Shown: positions 17,771 to 26,740, counted from the first letter of the stretch. The stretch: 64,000 bases of DNA from Glaciihabitans sp. (GCA_025463785.1 JAODBD010000011.1:1-64000); one strand, 5' to 3'. Made by a program: numbers and translations. Notes: generated from the sequence alone by a model not told the origin.

Positions 17771-18787
17771 ATGACAGTTCTTGCCGGTGTACCCCTGTCC
17801 GTGCTCGATCTGGCATCCGTATATGAGGGCATGACGCACGCGGAGGCGCTCGCTCAGACCATCGAGACGGCGCGTCTGGCCGACGACCTCGGTTACCGGC
17901 GGTTCTGGGTCGCCGAACACCACGGGATGCCGGCTGTCGCCAGCTCAGCGCCGGCCGTCCTGATCGGCGCGATTGCGGCCGCAACCTCGCGCATCCGTGT
18001 GGGGTCGGGTGGCGTCATGTTGCCGAACCACTCGTCGATGGTCATCGCGGAACAGTTCGGCACGCTGGTGGCGCTCCACGGAGATCGAATCGACCTGGGG
18101 CTCGGCCGTGCGCCGGGGACAGATCAGCTGACGGCATCCATTCTTCGGCGCAATCTTGCCACCGAAACGGTCGACGACTTTCCGAACCAGGTCATCGAAC
18201 TGCTCGCGTTCTTCGGCACGATCCCGCCGCTCGAGAACGGTCTCGGCGCTCAGCCGGCCGCCGTGCCCGGCCTTGGCGACTCGCCCGAGCTTTGGCTACT
18301 CGGCTCCAGCGGGTTCAGCGCGCGCCTGGCCGGGATGCTCGGACTGCCCTTCGCATTCGCACACCATTTCGCCGGGGGAGACAACACTCCGGTTGCATTC
18401 CAGTTGTACCGGGAGGCGTTCGAGCCCTCCGTGGTGCTGCGTGAGCCACATTCGATGGTTGCGATTGCCACGATCGTCGGTGATACGAACGCGGATGCCA
18501 GGAGGCTTGCGCTGCCCAACGGGCTGTACTTCAGCCGGTTGCGGTCGGGGGCACGCCCGGGTCGCATCCCAACCCTGGCGGAGGCCGAAGCCCACGATTG
18601 GACGGAAGCCGAGCGCCAGTTCGTCGAGCAGCGCAATGCCGGCCAGGCGGTCGGTGATCTCGATCACGTGACGGCGCGCATCGAAGACCTGGTCGAGGAC
18701 ACCGGGGCTGACGAGGTCATCGTCGTACCGCAGGGCCCGAGCCTCGAAACGAAACTACGGACCCTGCGGGACGTGGCACCGCGGTAG
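17771..18787 (+). CDS. LLM class flavin-dependent oxidoreductase
   Basis: A 338-residue luciferase-like monooxygenase with a TIM-barrel fold. Markers are RFWVAEHHGMP around residue 45, GSGGVMLPNHSSMVIAEQF around 78-96 and DRIDLGLGRAPGTD around 105. It belongs to the MsnO8/YhbW-like group, which uses reduced FMN supplied by a separate reductase; the substrate is unknown. It follows the BenE-like gene by 28 bp, so the two could form a small uptake-and-oxidation unit, though this is inference. The convergent M3 peptidase gene ends 19 bp after its stop. Confidence 0.9.
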   Translation: MTVLAGVPLSVLDLASVYEGMTHAEALAQTIETARLADDLGYRRFWVAEHHGMPAVASSAPAVLIGAIAAATSRIRVGSGGVMLPNHSSMVIAEQFGTLVALHGDRIDLGLGRAPGTDQLTASILRRNLATETVDDFPNQVIELLAFFGTIPPLENGLGAQPAAVPGLGDSPELWLLGSSGFSARLAGMLGLPFAFAHHFAGGDNTPVAFQLYREAFEPSVVLREPHSMVAIATIVGDTNADARRLALPNGLYFSRLRSGARPGRIPTLAEAEAHDWTEAERQFVEQRNAGQAVGDLDHVTARIEDLVEDTGADEVIVVPQGPSLETKLRTLRDVAPR

Positions 18788-18806
18788 CGACAACCCGCCG
18801 AGCCGG

Positions 18807-20834
18807 CTACTTCAGGCCGCGGCGTTCAAGCAACGGCTCGATCTCGGCATCCCGACCGCGGAAGTCACGGAAGGCCTCCAGCGGATCCTTGGAACCGCCG
18901 ACGCCAAGCAGGCGGGCACGGAATCGATCGCCGTTAGCGCGAGTCATGCCGCCGTTCTCCTTGAACCACTCGACGGTGTCAGCATCGAGAACCTCGCTCC
19001 AGATGTACGAGTAATAGCCCGCGTCGTAGCCGCCCGAGAAGGTGTGCGCGAAGTAGGTGCTCGAATACCGCGGCGGCACGGCGGGGTTATCGAGACCGAA
19101 GCTCGCGAGCGCGTCGGCCTCGAACTTCTCGACGTTCGTCACCGTGTCGTCTGCCGTGATGCGGTGCCAGGCCTGGTCGAGCATCGCGGCCCCCAGGTAT
19201 TCGCTCGTTGCGAATCCCTCATTGAAGGATGCGGACGCCTGCAGCTTGTCGACAAACTCCTGCGGCATGGGCTCGCCCGTTTCGTGGTGCACGGCGTAGT
19301 TCGCGAGAACCTGGGGCCACAGCATCCACATTTCATTCACCTGGCTTGGGAACTCGACGAAGTCGCGAAATACGTTTGTGCCGGCGAATTTCGGGTACGT
19401 AACGTGAGCGAACAGGCCATGCAGGGCGTGGCCGAACTCGTGGAACAGCGTGTTCACCTCGTCGTAGGTCAGGAGCGTCGGCGAGCCGCCCGCGGGCTTC
19501 GGAACGTTGTGATTATTGACGACAACTGTCGGGTGGTCGAGCAGGGTGTTTTGGGAGATGAGCGGGTTCATCCACGCGCCGCCGCGTTTCGAGTCGCGGG
19601 TGTACAGGTCGTAGAGGAACAGGCCAACGGGCGATCCATCCGCGTTGAACACCTCGAAGACGCGGACGTCCGGGTGGTAGGCGACGAGGTCGTGGCGCTC
19701 ACTAAACGTGATGCCATAGACCTGGGTTGCCGCGTAAAAGACGCCATCCCGCAGCACCCGTTCGGCCTCGAAATATGGGCGCATTTCGGAGGTGTCGACG
19801 TCGTACCTGGCCTTGCGCACCCTCTCGGTGTATAGCGCCCAGTCCCAGCTCTGCAGGTCAAAGTCACCGCCGACCTGCTCCTGCAGATCCTTCTGCTCCG
19901 CCTTTGCGTTGCGGGCCGCGGGGGATGCGAGCCGCCGCAGCATCGCGTCGACGGCCTCGGGGGTCTTGGCCGTTTCATCCGCTGTCACGACGGCAGCGTG
20001 GTTTGGGAACCCGAGCAGTCGCGCGCGCTGCGCCCGCAGCCGAGTGATCTCGAGCACCAGCTCGCGGTTGTCATTGTTGCCGCCACGAATGCCGCGGGCT
20101 CGGGATGCCGCCATGATCCGCTCGCGCACACTCCTGTCGGTGAGCGACGACAGATACGGATGCCCGGTCGGAAGTACCAGAGTAATGAGGTACTTGCCGT
20201 CGAGGCCACGCTCTTTCGCGGCTTCGGCGGCGGCAGAGATCTCGCTCTCGCCCAGGCCCGCGAGGTCTGCCACGTCGTCGATGACAATCGCGAGGTCATT
20301 GGTGTCGGCAAGCAGATTCTTCTCGAACCTGGTCTGCAGCGTCGAAAGGATTTGGTTGATGTCGCTCAATTCGCGTTTGGAGGTGTCATCGAGGCCAGCA
20401 CCGGCGACCGTGAATTCGTCGTAGTAGCGCTCGATCAGGTACACCGACTCGGCATCGAGACCGAGGGTGTCGCGCGCGGCGTGCAGTGTCTTGATGCGTT
20501 CGTAAAGGCGCGGGTTCAGACGGATTGCGTCGGAGTGCGCCGCGAGGAGGGGAGCGATGTCCTCCTCGAGCTGGTTGGTGAAGTCGTTGCTGTCTGAAGA
20601 AGACTTATTGAAGAACACGTTGGCGACTCGCTCAAGCGTCTGGCCGCCGCGCTCCAACGGAATCATGGTGTTCTCGAACGTCGGCGTCTCCGGGTTGGCT
20701 GCGACGGCTGCGATCTCGGCGAGGTGTTCCTCGAGGCCTCGGTCGAAAGCGGGCCGGTAGTCGGCATCCGATATTTCTGCGAATGGCGGAAGCCCGTAGG
20801 GGAGAGTGCTCGGAGCGAAGAACGGATTTGTCAT
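18807..20834 (-). CDS. M3 family metallopeptidase (peptidyl-dipeptidase Dcp-like)
   Basis: A 675-residue cytoplasmic zinc peptidase of the oligopeptidase A/Dcp family. The zinc site HEFGHALHG is near residue 464, with the helical N-terminal lid typical of M3 enzymes. Dcp-like enzymes remove dipeptides from the C termini of short peptides, including products of Clp and other proteases. The promoter appears leaderless: TAGGCT is six bases before the ATG, and a TTGCAT -35 box lies 18 bp further upstream. This -35 box is the first element of the 14-bp-period operator array, so expression is probably tied to the divergent ArsR-like regulator. Confidence 0.93.
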   Translation of the reverse strand: MTNPFFAPSTLPYGLPPFAEISDADYRPAFDRGLEEHLAEIAAVAANPETPTFENTMIPLERGGQTLERVANVFFNKSSSDSNDFTNQLEEDIAPLLAAHSDAIRLNPRLYERIKTLHAARDTLGLDAESVYLIERYYDEFTVAGAGLDDTSKRELSDINQILSTLQTRFEKNLLADTNDLAIVIDDVADLAGLGESEISAAAEAAKERGLDGKYLITLVLPTGHPYLSSLTDRSVRERIMAASRARGIRGGNNDNRELVLEITRLRAQRARLLGFPNHAAVVTADETAKTPEAVDAMLRRLASPAARNAKAEQKDLQEQVGGDFDLQSWDWALYTERVRKARYDVDTSEMRPYFEAERVLRDGVFYAATQVYGITFSERHDLVAYHPDVRVFEVFNADGSPVGLFLYDLYTRDSKRGGAWMNPLISQNTLLDHPTVVVNNHNVPKPAGGSPTLLTYDEVNTLFHEFGHALHGLFAHVTYPKFAGTNVFRDFVEFPSQVNEMWMLWPQVLANYAVHHETGEPMPQEFVDKLQASASFNEGFATSEYLGAAMLDQAWHRITADDTVTNVEKFEADALASFGLDNPAVPPRYSSTYFAHTFSGGYDAGYYSYIWSEVLDADTVEWFKENGGMTRANGDRFRARLLGVGGSKDPLEAFRDFRGRDAEIEPLLERRGLK

Positions 20835-20864
20835 GGTTTGAGCCTACGGTGAGCGGCTGGCGGG

Positions 20865-20954
20865 ATGCAAAGGTCTGTTTGCAAAGAGAGCATTGCAAAC
20901 AGAGCATTGCAAACGCACGGTTGCAAAGAAAGCTTTGCAATGATATCTTTGCAT
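20865..20954. promoter_or_regulatory. seven TTGCAA-type hexamers at exact 14-bp period between divergent leaderless promoters
   Basis: ATGCAA (20865), TTGCAA (20879, 20893, 20907, 20921, 20935) and TTGCAT (20949) are spaced exactly 14 bp. Element 1 read leftwards is the -35 of the M3 peptidase promoter. Element 5 is the -35 of the rightward promoter (TTGCAA-N17-TATCTT), whose -10 ends six bases before the regulator's ATG at 20956. Elements 5 and 6 make the perfect palindrome TTGCAAAG/CTTTGCAA. Confidence 0.8.
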
Positions 20955-20955
20955 C

Positions 20956-21645
20956 ATGAGCGAGAACGAGAGTCAGGTCGACCAGGCAGCGACGTCTGCT
21001 CCGGTCGGGGCCGACATGCCAGACGACAGCGATAGCGAGATCGATTTTCATGATCGCGAACTCGACCTGATCAGCCTCAAGGCGCTGGCGCATCCCCTTC
21101 GGGTCAAGATTGTCGACACCCTCTCGACCTACGGATGTTTCACCGCGAGTGGCCTGGCCGAACGTCTCGGCGAATCCAGCGGCGCCACCAGCTATCACCT
21201 TCGCCAGCTCGAGAAGCACGGCTTCGTTCGCGAGGTCGAAGGCAAAGGCACCGGGCGCGAGCGCTGGTGGGAGCGGGTTCCGGGCGGCATCAACATCGGT
21301 TCGAAGGAGGCCAGGGAGACACCGGCCGGCCGGTCGGCGGCGAACCTGGTCTGGCGGGAGTTCAAAGTGACCCAGGACCAGCTGCTCGCCGATTACGTTG
21401 AGCAGTCGGACGAGCTTGTTCCCGAGTGGGTCGACATCGCATCCGTCAGCGTTATGAATACTCGCTTGACGAAGGACCAGCTCAAGGCTTTCGTTCGCGA
21501 ATTCATGAAGCTCACCGACAAATACCTCGTGCCGTACAAGAACTCGACGATTCCTGGGTCACGCCCGGTGCACATCGATTTCAACGCGTTTCCCGTCGTG
21601 GACGGTGACGTCGCGCGCGACTCGTCGAAGGAAGAAAGAGCATGA
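20956..21645 (+). CDS. ArsR-like winged-helix transcriptional regulator
   Basis: A 229-residue regulator with an acidic N-terminal tail (about 30 residues) and a winged helix of the ArsR type at about residues 35-110: LKALAHPLRVKIVDTLS, then the recognition helix region GESSGATSYHLRQLEKHGFV, then the wing KGTGRERWWERVP. The C-terminal half has no metal-binding Cys pattern, so metal sensing is not suggested. It probably binds the TTGCAA array directly upstream and controls itself and the divergent M3 peptidase. No Shine-Dalgarno is present and the -10 position fits a leaderless mRNA. Its stop overlaps an in-frame ATG of the following short gene's longer reading. Confidence 0.88.
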   Translation: MSENESQVDQAATSAPVGADMPDDSDSEIDFHDRELDLISLKALAHPLRVKIVDTLSTYGCFTASGLAERLGESSGATSYHLRQLEKHGFVREVEGKGTGRERWWERVPGGINIGSKEARETPAGRSAANLVWREFKVTQDQLLADYVEQSDELVPEWVDIASVSVMNTRLTKDQLKAFVREFMKLTDKYLVPYKNSTIPGSRPVHIDFNAFPVVDGDVARDSSKEERA

Positions 21646-21722
21646 GGTTCGAGTCGGCGCCACAGTCCAATTCGACTGCTGCAATGTCAGTGGTTGACCG
21701 TAATTTGAAGGAGAAGAACGAG

Positions 21723-22022
21723 GTGAGCACGATGAGAACATCCACTGTCGGTACGACAAATTTGAGTGCTTCGAGCGCCACCGCGGGTGTCGCTGCATCG
21801 GAGACGTTGACCACTTCCAGCGTCATCGGCGGCGCTCGCGAAATCCGTTCGAGCGCTGAGTACAGCCCCGTCGAACGATTCGCTGCTAAGGTGGCGCTCG
21901 CGCTTCTGCGATGGTCTAATCGCCGTGCAGATCGCGCTCAGCCGACACACCAACGCATGGCGCTTATTCTCGAGAATGAGCGGGTTCGTGCCAGTCACGA
22001 TCCGTTCGCGCGTACCCGGTAG
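21723..22022 (+). CDS. small hypothetical protein
   Basis: A 99-residue Ser/Thr/Ala-rich protein followed by a more ordered C-terminal half: SPVERFAAKVALALLRWSNR, then many Arg residues and LILENERVRA. The GTG at 21723 is chosen because AAGGAG lies nine bases upstream; an ATG overlapping the ArsR stop at 21642 gives a longer version without a good ribosome site. No family recognised. It is likely co-transcribed with the ArsR-like gene. A 96-bp inverted repeat follows 46 bp after its stop. Confidence 0.55.
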   Translation: MSTMRTSTVGTTNLSASSATAGVAASETLTTSSVIGGAREIRSSAEYSPVERFAAKVALALLRWSNRRADRAQPTHQRMALILENERVRASHDPFARTR

Positions 22023-22068
22023 CTCGGCGCTAGTAACTCAGCGCACACCTAGCTCAACAGACTCCCCG

Positions 22069-22164
22069 CACCCCGTGCTGGCTGTCATTGCCTCACCGAC
22101 CTGGCTTCCTAGAGCCACTTCAATTTTCCTCGGTCAGTCAGGCAATGACAGTCTGCTCGGGGTG
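22069..22164. repeat. 96-bp inverted repeat (33-bp arms)
   Basis: The left arm 22069-22101 (CACCCCGTGCTGGCTGTCAT...) is the reverse complement of 22132-22164 at about 28 of 33 positions; the loop is 30 bp. TGTCATTGCCT is shared perfectly. It lies between the convergent small gene (ends 22022) and the 78-residue gene (ends 22234). It differs in sequence from repeat families A and B. Confidence 0.75.
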
Positions 22165-22233
22165 TTGTGCTTTGGGGTGCGGCGGTGCTGGGGTGCGGTG
22201 CCGTTGGAGTGCGGCGCTGCTCGGGCGCCGCGC

Positions 22234-22470
22234 CTAGCCCTCGTCGTAGCTGATGGTGGGCGTTCTGTCGAAGCCGAGGCGCACAACGGTACCGTCGTCT
22301 AGTTCCGCGACCGGTTTGCCTTCGAGCCAGGTGAGCGTCCAGCGCCAGGTGGCGGTGTCGACATCCCGAAGCCCGCTTTCGACGGTTGCGATCGCGGCCA
22401 CGAATTCCTCAGACAGGCGGGCGGGCGGAGTTTCGCCGACCGACCATCGCGTTCCGAGCTGCATGATCAC
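22234..22470 (-). CDS. small hypothetical protein coupled to valS
   Basis: A 78-residue soluble protein (WRWTLTWLEGKPVAELDDGT in the middle, a Tyr-Asp-Glu-Gly end). Its ATG overlaps the valS stop codon (ATGA), so it is translationally coupled to valS. The composition and coding pattern look genuine, but I recognise no family and no motif. A role in valyl-tRNA metabolism is only a guess from position. Confidence 0.65.
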   Translation of the reverse strand: MIMQLGTRWSVGETPPARLSEEFVAAIATVESGLRDVDTATWRWTLTWLEGKPVAELDDGTVVRLGFDRTPTISYDEG

Positions 22471-25040
22471 GCGCCCGTCTGGTCGGCGAGGATTATGTCC
22501 TGTTCGACGAGCACGATGTCGGTGACGCGAACCTCGTCAGCGACAACGAAGGTGAGCTCCGCAATGCGACCGACAGCCTTCAGGTCTTCTGATGCCGCCG
22601 CAAGCGAGGCGGGTCCGCTGATCGTGGCCGACACAACTTCGGTCTTCTGCGACGCCTTTGCCTCGGTTTTTGCCCCGCGGATGCTGACCAACGCCTCTCC
22701 AACCAGCCCGAGCAGGCCGGTTGGCTGGGTTGCACCGAGCAGGGTGGGCCATTTGGCGGTGTGAACTGAACCCTCGTGAGTCCAGCTCCACACCTCTTCG
22801 GTTGCAAACGGAATGAATGGCGCAAAGAGGCGCAACATAACATCGACCGCAATCCGAAGAGTGTACACAGCTGACGCCTGTGCTTCTGGGCCGTTCGCGC
22901 CGTACGCGCGCTCCTTCACGAGTTCGAGGTAGTCGTCGCAGAATGTCCAAAAGAAGCGCTCTGCCGTGTCGAGGGCCTTCGCGTGGTCGTAGTCCTCGAA
23001 CGCCTGTGTCGCCGTGGCGATGACCAGGTCGAGTTCTGCGAGGAGGTCGACGTCGAGGGGGTTTCCCGGGCCGGTGACGTCCAGCGAAGGCTCCGGGAAC
23101 GAGTACACGAACTTTGCCGCGTTCAGAACCTTGATCGCGAGGCGGCGACCGATCTTCATCTGCTTCGGGTTCTGGGGGTCGAAGGCTGCATCCGTCCCGA
23201 GGCGGCTGGAGGCTGCCCAGTAGCGGACGGCATCCGACCCGTGCTCGTCGAGCATTGCCGCTGGCGTTACGACATTGCCCTTCGACTTCGACATCTTCTT
23301 GCGGTCGGGGTCGACGATGAAGCCGGAGATGCCCGCGTTTGCCCACGGCACCTGACCGTGTTCAAGCCGTGAACGCAGCACGGTCGAGAACAGCCAGGTG
23401 CGGATGATGTCCTGGCCCTGACTTCGCAGCGAGTACGGGAAGACGAGGTCGAAAAGTTCGGGATCGCGTTCCCAGCCGCCCGCGATCTGTGGCGTGAGTG
23501 AGGAGGTCGCCCAGGTATCCATGATGTCGATCTCGCCGGCGAACCGGATGCCGCGATCGGCCTCGGAGTAGCCGTCCGGAATATCCGACGACGGATCGAC
23601 CGGCAGCGCGGACTCCGGCGGCACGATGACGGCGCCTTTGTTCCCATCACCGTCAAGCTCGTACCAGACGGGGATGGGCACACCGAAGAAACGCTGGCGC
23701 GAGATCAGCCAGTCGCCGGTGAGGCCACCGACCCAGTTCTCGTAGCGAACCCGCATGTGATCGGGGGTGAAGTTGATTGCGCGCCCGTCGGCGACGAGCT
23801 GGTCGCGGAGCGCGGCATTCCGAGCGCCGTTCGTGAGGTACCACTGGCGGGTCGAGATGATCTCGAGCGGGCGGTCGCCCTTCTCAAAAAACTTGACGGA
23901 GTGCATGATCGGTTTGGGGTCGCCGATGAGTTCGCCGCTCGCGCGAAGCAACTCCACGATTTTCGCCTTGGCACTGAACACGGTCTTGCCCGCGAGATCG
24001 GCATAGGCGGCCTTCGCGGTTTCGCTCGTGAGCGCTTCGGGGGCATCGGCGATGATGCGACCATCCGCTCCAATGATCGTGCGGTTCGGGAGATCGAGTT
24101 CGCGCCACCAGACGACGTCGGTCACGTCGCCGAAAGTACAGATCATCGCGATGCCCGATCCCTTGTCTTTCTGGGCGAGGTGGTGCGCGACTACGGGCAC
24201 CTCGACGCCAAACACCGGCGTGGTCACCGTCGTGCCGAAGAGGTGCTGGTAGCGGTCGTCATCGGGATGCGCGACAACCGCAACGCAGGCGGCCAACAGC
24301 TCCGGCCGCGTGGTTTCAATCACGAGGTCGGTGCCGTCCGGCTTGTGGAAAGTGATTGCGTGGTACGCGGCCGGCTGTTCTTTGTCCTCGAGTTCTGCCT
24401 GGGCGACGGCCGTACGGAAGGTGACATCCCAGAGCGTCGGAGCCTCAGCCTGGTAGGCCTCACCTCGGGCAAGGTTGCGCAGGAACGCCCGCTGAGCCGC
24501 AGTCTGTGCCTCGTCGCCAATCGTGCGGTAGCTCTGCGTCCAGTCCACGCTCAGGCCGAGTTTGCGCCAAAGGTCTTCGTACTGCGTCTCGTCCTCGGCC
24601 GTGAGTCGTTCGCAAAGTTCGATGAAGTTTCGTCGTGAGATCGGCAACTGGTCGGCTGCCTTCGACGAAGCGTTGTCGCCGCCTTCGAGCGGGGGCGTGA
24701 AGCTGGCGTCGTATGGCAGCGTCGGGTCGCAACGCACGCCGTAGTAGTTCTGAACGCGACGTTCAGTGGGCAGGCCGTTGTCGTCCCATCCCATCGGGTA
24801 AAACAGCGTCTTGCCCCGCATGCGCTGGTACCGCGCAATGAGATCCATGTGGGTGTAGCTGAACACGTGGCCGATGTGCAGGCTGCCGGATGCCGTCGGC
24901 GGGGGAGTATCGATCGAGAAGATGTTCTCGCGAGTGGCGCCGGTGCGATCGAATCGGTAGGTGCCCTCGGACTCCCATCCGGCTCCCCATTTTGCTTCGA
25001 GCCCCTCGAGGGCCGGCTTTTCGGGAATAGCAGAAGCCAT
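22467..25040 (-). CDS. valS: valyl-tRNA synthetase
   Basis: An 857-residue class I synthetase that charges tRNA-Val. The ATP-binding HIGH box is SLHIGHVF near residue 53 and the KMSKS loop KKMSKSKGN near residue 580. The editing domain between them includes the ETTRPELLAACVAV stretch. The catalytic core has GWDDNGLPTERRVQNYYGVR, which I associate with archaeal/eukaryal-like ValRS lineages, and the long C-terminal coiled coil of typical bacterial ValRS is absent; the protein ends IVLVEQDIILADQTGA. The next gene overlaps its stop. No T-box is visible upstream. Confidence 0.96.
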   Translation of the reverse strand: MASAIPEKPALEGLEAKWGAGWESEGTYRFDRTGATRENIFSIDTPPPTASGSLHIGHVFSYTHMDLIARYQRMRGKTLFYPMGWDDNGLPTERRVQNYYGVRCDPTLPYDASFTPPLEGGDNASSKAADQLPISRRNFIELCERLTAEDETQYEDLWRKLGLSVDWTQSYRTIGDEAQTAAQRAFLRNLARGEAYQAEAPTLWDVTFRTAVAQAELEDKEQPAAYHAITFHKPDGTDLVIETTRPELLAACVAVVAHPDDDRYQHLFGTTVTTPVFGVEVPVVAHHLAQKDKGSGIAMICTFGDVTDVVWWRELDLPNRTIIGADGRIIADAPEALTSETAKAAYADLAGKTVFSAKAKIVELLRASGELIGDPKPIMHSVKFFEKGDRPLEIISTRQWYLTNGARNAALRDQLVADGRAINFTPDHMRVRYENWVGGLTGDWLISRQRFFGVPIPVWYELDGDGNKGAVIVPPESALPVDPSSDIPDGYSEADRGIRFAGEIDIMDTWATSSLTPQIAGGWERDPELFDLVFPYSLRSQGQDIIRTWLFSTVLRSRLEHGQVPWANAGISGFIVDPDRKKMSKSKGNVVTPAAMLDEHGSDAVRYWAASSRLGTDAAFDPQNPKQMKIGRRLAIKVLNAAKFVYSFPEPSLDVTGPGNPLDVDLLAELDLVIATATQAFEDYDHAKALDTAERFFWTFCDDYLELVKERAYGANGPEAQASAVYTLRIAVDVMLRLFAPFIPFATEEVWSWTHEGSVHTAKWPTLLGATQPTGLLGLVGEALVSIRGAKTEAKASQKTEVVSATISGPASLAAASEDLKAVGRIAELTFVVADEVRVTDIVLVEQDIILADQTGA

Positions 25041-25111
25041 GACGGTACTCCGATCGATATATGCGGCACCGAGTCAAAATGGAGGTGCCTGAGTGTGGAT
25101 TGTGTGCCAAT

Positions 25112-25142
25112 TCTATCCGGTGGCTGGTCTATCCGGTGGCTG
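25112..25142. repeat. 16-bp tandem duplication
   Basis: TCTATCCGGTGGCTG occurs at 25112-25126 and again at 25128-25142, a period of 16 bp. It lies upstream of valS on the minus strand and adjoins repeat B copy 1. Confidence 0.7.
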
Positions 25143-25160
25143 TCCTCGGGGAGGTTCGAA

Positions 25161-25215
25161 TCCGCTGTGCCAGTTCGCGCAGACTTTGATGCGAACTGAC
25201 ACAGCGAAAACGGAC
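25161..25215 (+). repeat. palindromic repeat family B, copy 1
   Basis: TGTGCCAGTTCGCGCAGACT and TTGATGCGAACTGACACA form a hairpin (CAGTTCGC/GCGAACTG core), followed by the family tail GCGAAAACGGAC. It ends seven bases before the stop codon side of the MFS gene and precedes valS. Confidence 0.8.
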
Positions 25216-25221
25216 AGGCAA

Positions 25222-26634
25222 CTACGTGGTGAGCTCGTCGACGGGGCGCTTCCACCGCGAGGCGGCAATCGCCGACACAAGCGTGACGATTGACAGGATG
25301 GCGAGGACAACTCCGGGATGCCACCAGGCCGAGTCCGTCGCGCTTGCCAGGCCCGCTGTGACAAGCGGCACGAAACCGGCCGCCACGGCGGCGATGCTGT
25401 AGGCGATCGAAAGCGCGCTGTACCGGATCGGGCCGCCGAACAGGTCGGCCATGAGACCGCCGAGCGCCGCCCACGAGAGTGTGGGCAGTATCCCGCCAAT
25501 GATCATGGTTGCAACGAGGATCGGGAACGTCGCGAACTGCAGCAGGAAGTACATCGGGAAGGCGATGAGCAGTGTTCCGGCGGCGCCGATTGCCACGACT
25601 CGCGCCGACCCAATCCGATTGGCCCATCTACCGAACAGCGGGATGGTTACCAGCTGCAGCAGGCTGCCAATCGTGGTAGCGATGAGCAGCTGCTGGTAGT
25701 CGAAGTGAAGCGTCACGACGCCGTACGTAATCGTGTATGTGTTCATCAGCGAGTACGAGCCGATGCCGAGCAATGCTGCACCGACCGCGACCAGAATGGC
25801 GATGGGATGCCGACGAACAGCCGCGATCACGGGCATCCGCTCGCGCTTGTCGCTGGCCAGCAGCTCCTTGAAGAGAGGCGTCTCGTCGATCGCGAGCCGC
25901 AGGTACAGCGATACCGCCAGCAGCGGGAAGGCGACAAGGAACGGCAGCCGCCATCCCCAGCTCGCCATATCGTTTGAAGACAGGATGGCGGGCAGGATCA
26001 GGTAGAGAGCTGCCGTCAGGATCGTTCCGACCGGCGAACCCAGCTGCGGCAGCGAGGCATAGAAGCCTCGGCGCTTCGGTTCCACGCGCTCAACCGCGAC
26101 GAGGATCGAGCCGCCCCACTCGCCACCGAGGGACAGGCCCTGGATCACGCGAAGCAGCGTCAGGAGTAGCGGGGCGGCAAGCCCCACAGCCGCGTAGCTG
26201 GGCAGCAGACCGATTGCCCCGGTCGAGACTCCCATGATCGTGATGGTCATGAGCAGCGTGCGTCGACGGCCGATGCGGTCGCCAAGGTAGCCGAAGATGA
26301 CGGCGCCGATCGGCCGAACGATGAACGACACGGCCAGGACGGAGAACGCTCCGATAATGCCCGCGGTTCTGTTCACCTCGGGGAAGAAGACGGTACTGCT
26401 GAAGATCGCACTGAAGTATGCGAAAACATAGAAGTCGAAGGATTCGAGGGAGGTTCCGACGAAGGATGCCCACACGACTCGGCGAGGGGATGGGCCGTCA
26501 CCCGTGGGCGGGACGAACCTCGTCGGCGAGGCCGGCGGTGTTGTTGCGGTTGCAGTTGCGGATGTTGGATAAGTGGTTGGCGCTTTGCCACTCTGTGTAT
26601 TGGTCACGACAGTAGAGCCAATCAAACGACGCAA
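25222..26634 (-). CDS. MFS transporter, metabolite:H+ symporter (MHS) type
   Basis: A 470-residue transporter with 12 membrane helices. MHS hallmarks are SFVGTSLESFDFYVFAYF at the first helix, GYLGDRIGRRRTLLM between helices 2 and 3, and the long RVIQGLSLGGEWGG stretch. Members carry shikimate, proline/betaine, dicarboxylates and aromatic acids; the substrate cannot be told. A Thr/Pro-rich N-terminal tail of about 45 residues precedes the first helix. The start is uncertain: TTG at 26634 or GTG at 26607 are both possible. It diverges from the sensor kinase gene. Confidence 0.9.
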   Translation of the reverse strand: MRRLIGSTVVTNTQSGKAPTTYPTSATATATTPPASPTRFVPPTGDGPSPRRVVWASFVGTSLESFDFYVFAYFSAIFSSTVFFPEVNRTAGIIGAFSVLAVSFIVRPIGAVIFGYLGDRIGRRRTLLMTITIMGVSTGAIGLLPSYAAVGLAAPLLLTLLRVIQGLSLGGEWGGSILVAVERVEPKRRGFYASLPQLGSPVGTILTAALYLILPAILSSNDMASWGWRLPFLVAFPLLAVSLYLRLAIDETPLFKELLASDKRERMPVIAAVRRHPIAILVAVGAALLGIGSYSLMNTYTITYGVVTLHFDYQQLLIATTIGSLLQLVTIPLFGRWANRIGSARVVAIGAAGTLLIAFPMYFLLQFATFPILVATMIIGGILPTLSWAALGGLMADLFGGPIRYSALSIAYSIAAVAAGFVPLVTAGLASATDSAWWHPGVVLAILSIVTLVSAIAASRWKRPVDELTT

Positions 26635-26686
26635 TAATTCCCGTGTGACCGCGCTCCCATAAGAACCTGAGCAATCGTGGCAAACG

Positions 26687-26700
26687 TGAGACCTCTCTCA
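26687..26700. promoter_or_regulatory. candidate response-regulator site 1 (TGAGA...TCTCA)
   Basis: TGAGACCTCTCTCA lies 41-54 bp before the sensor kinase start, upstream of a -10-like CATACT (26729-26734) that is six bases before the ATG. Similar palindromes precede both Ser/Gly-rich secreted protein genes, which suggests a shared regulator. Confidence 0.5.
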
Positions 26701-26740
26701 TTTGGCCCGCCGCAACGGAGCCGGTCGTCATACTGGGAGC

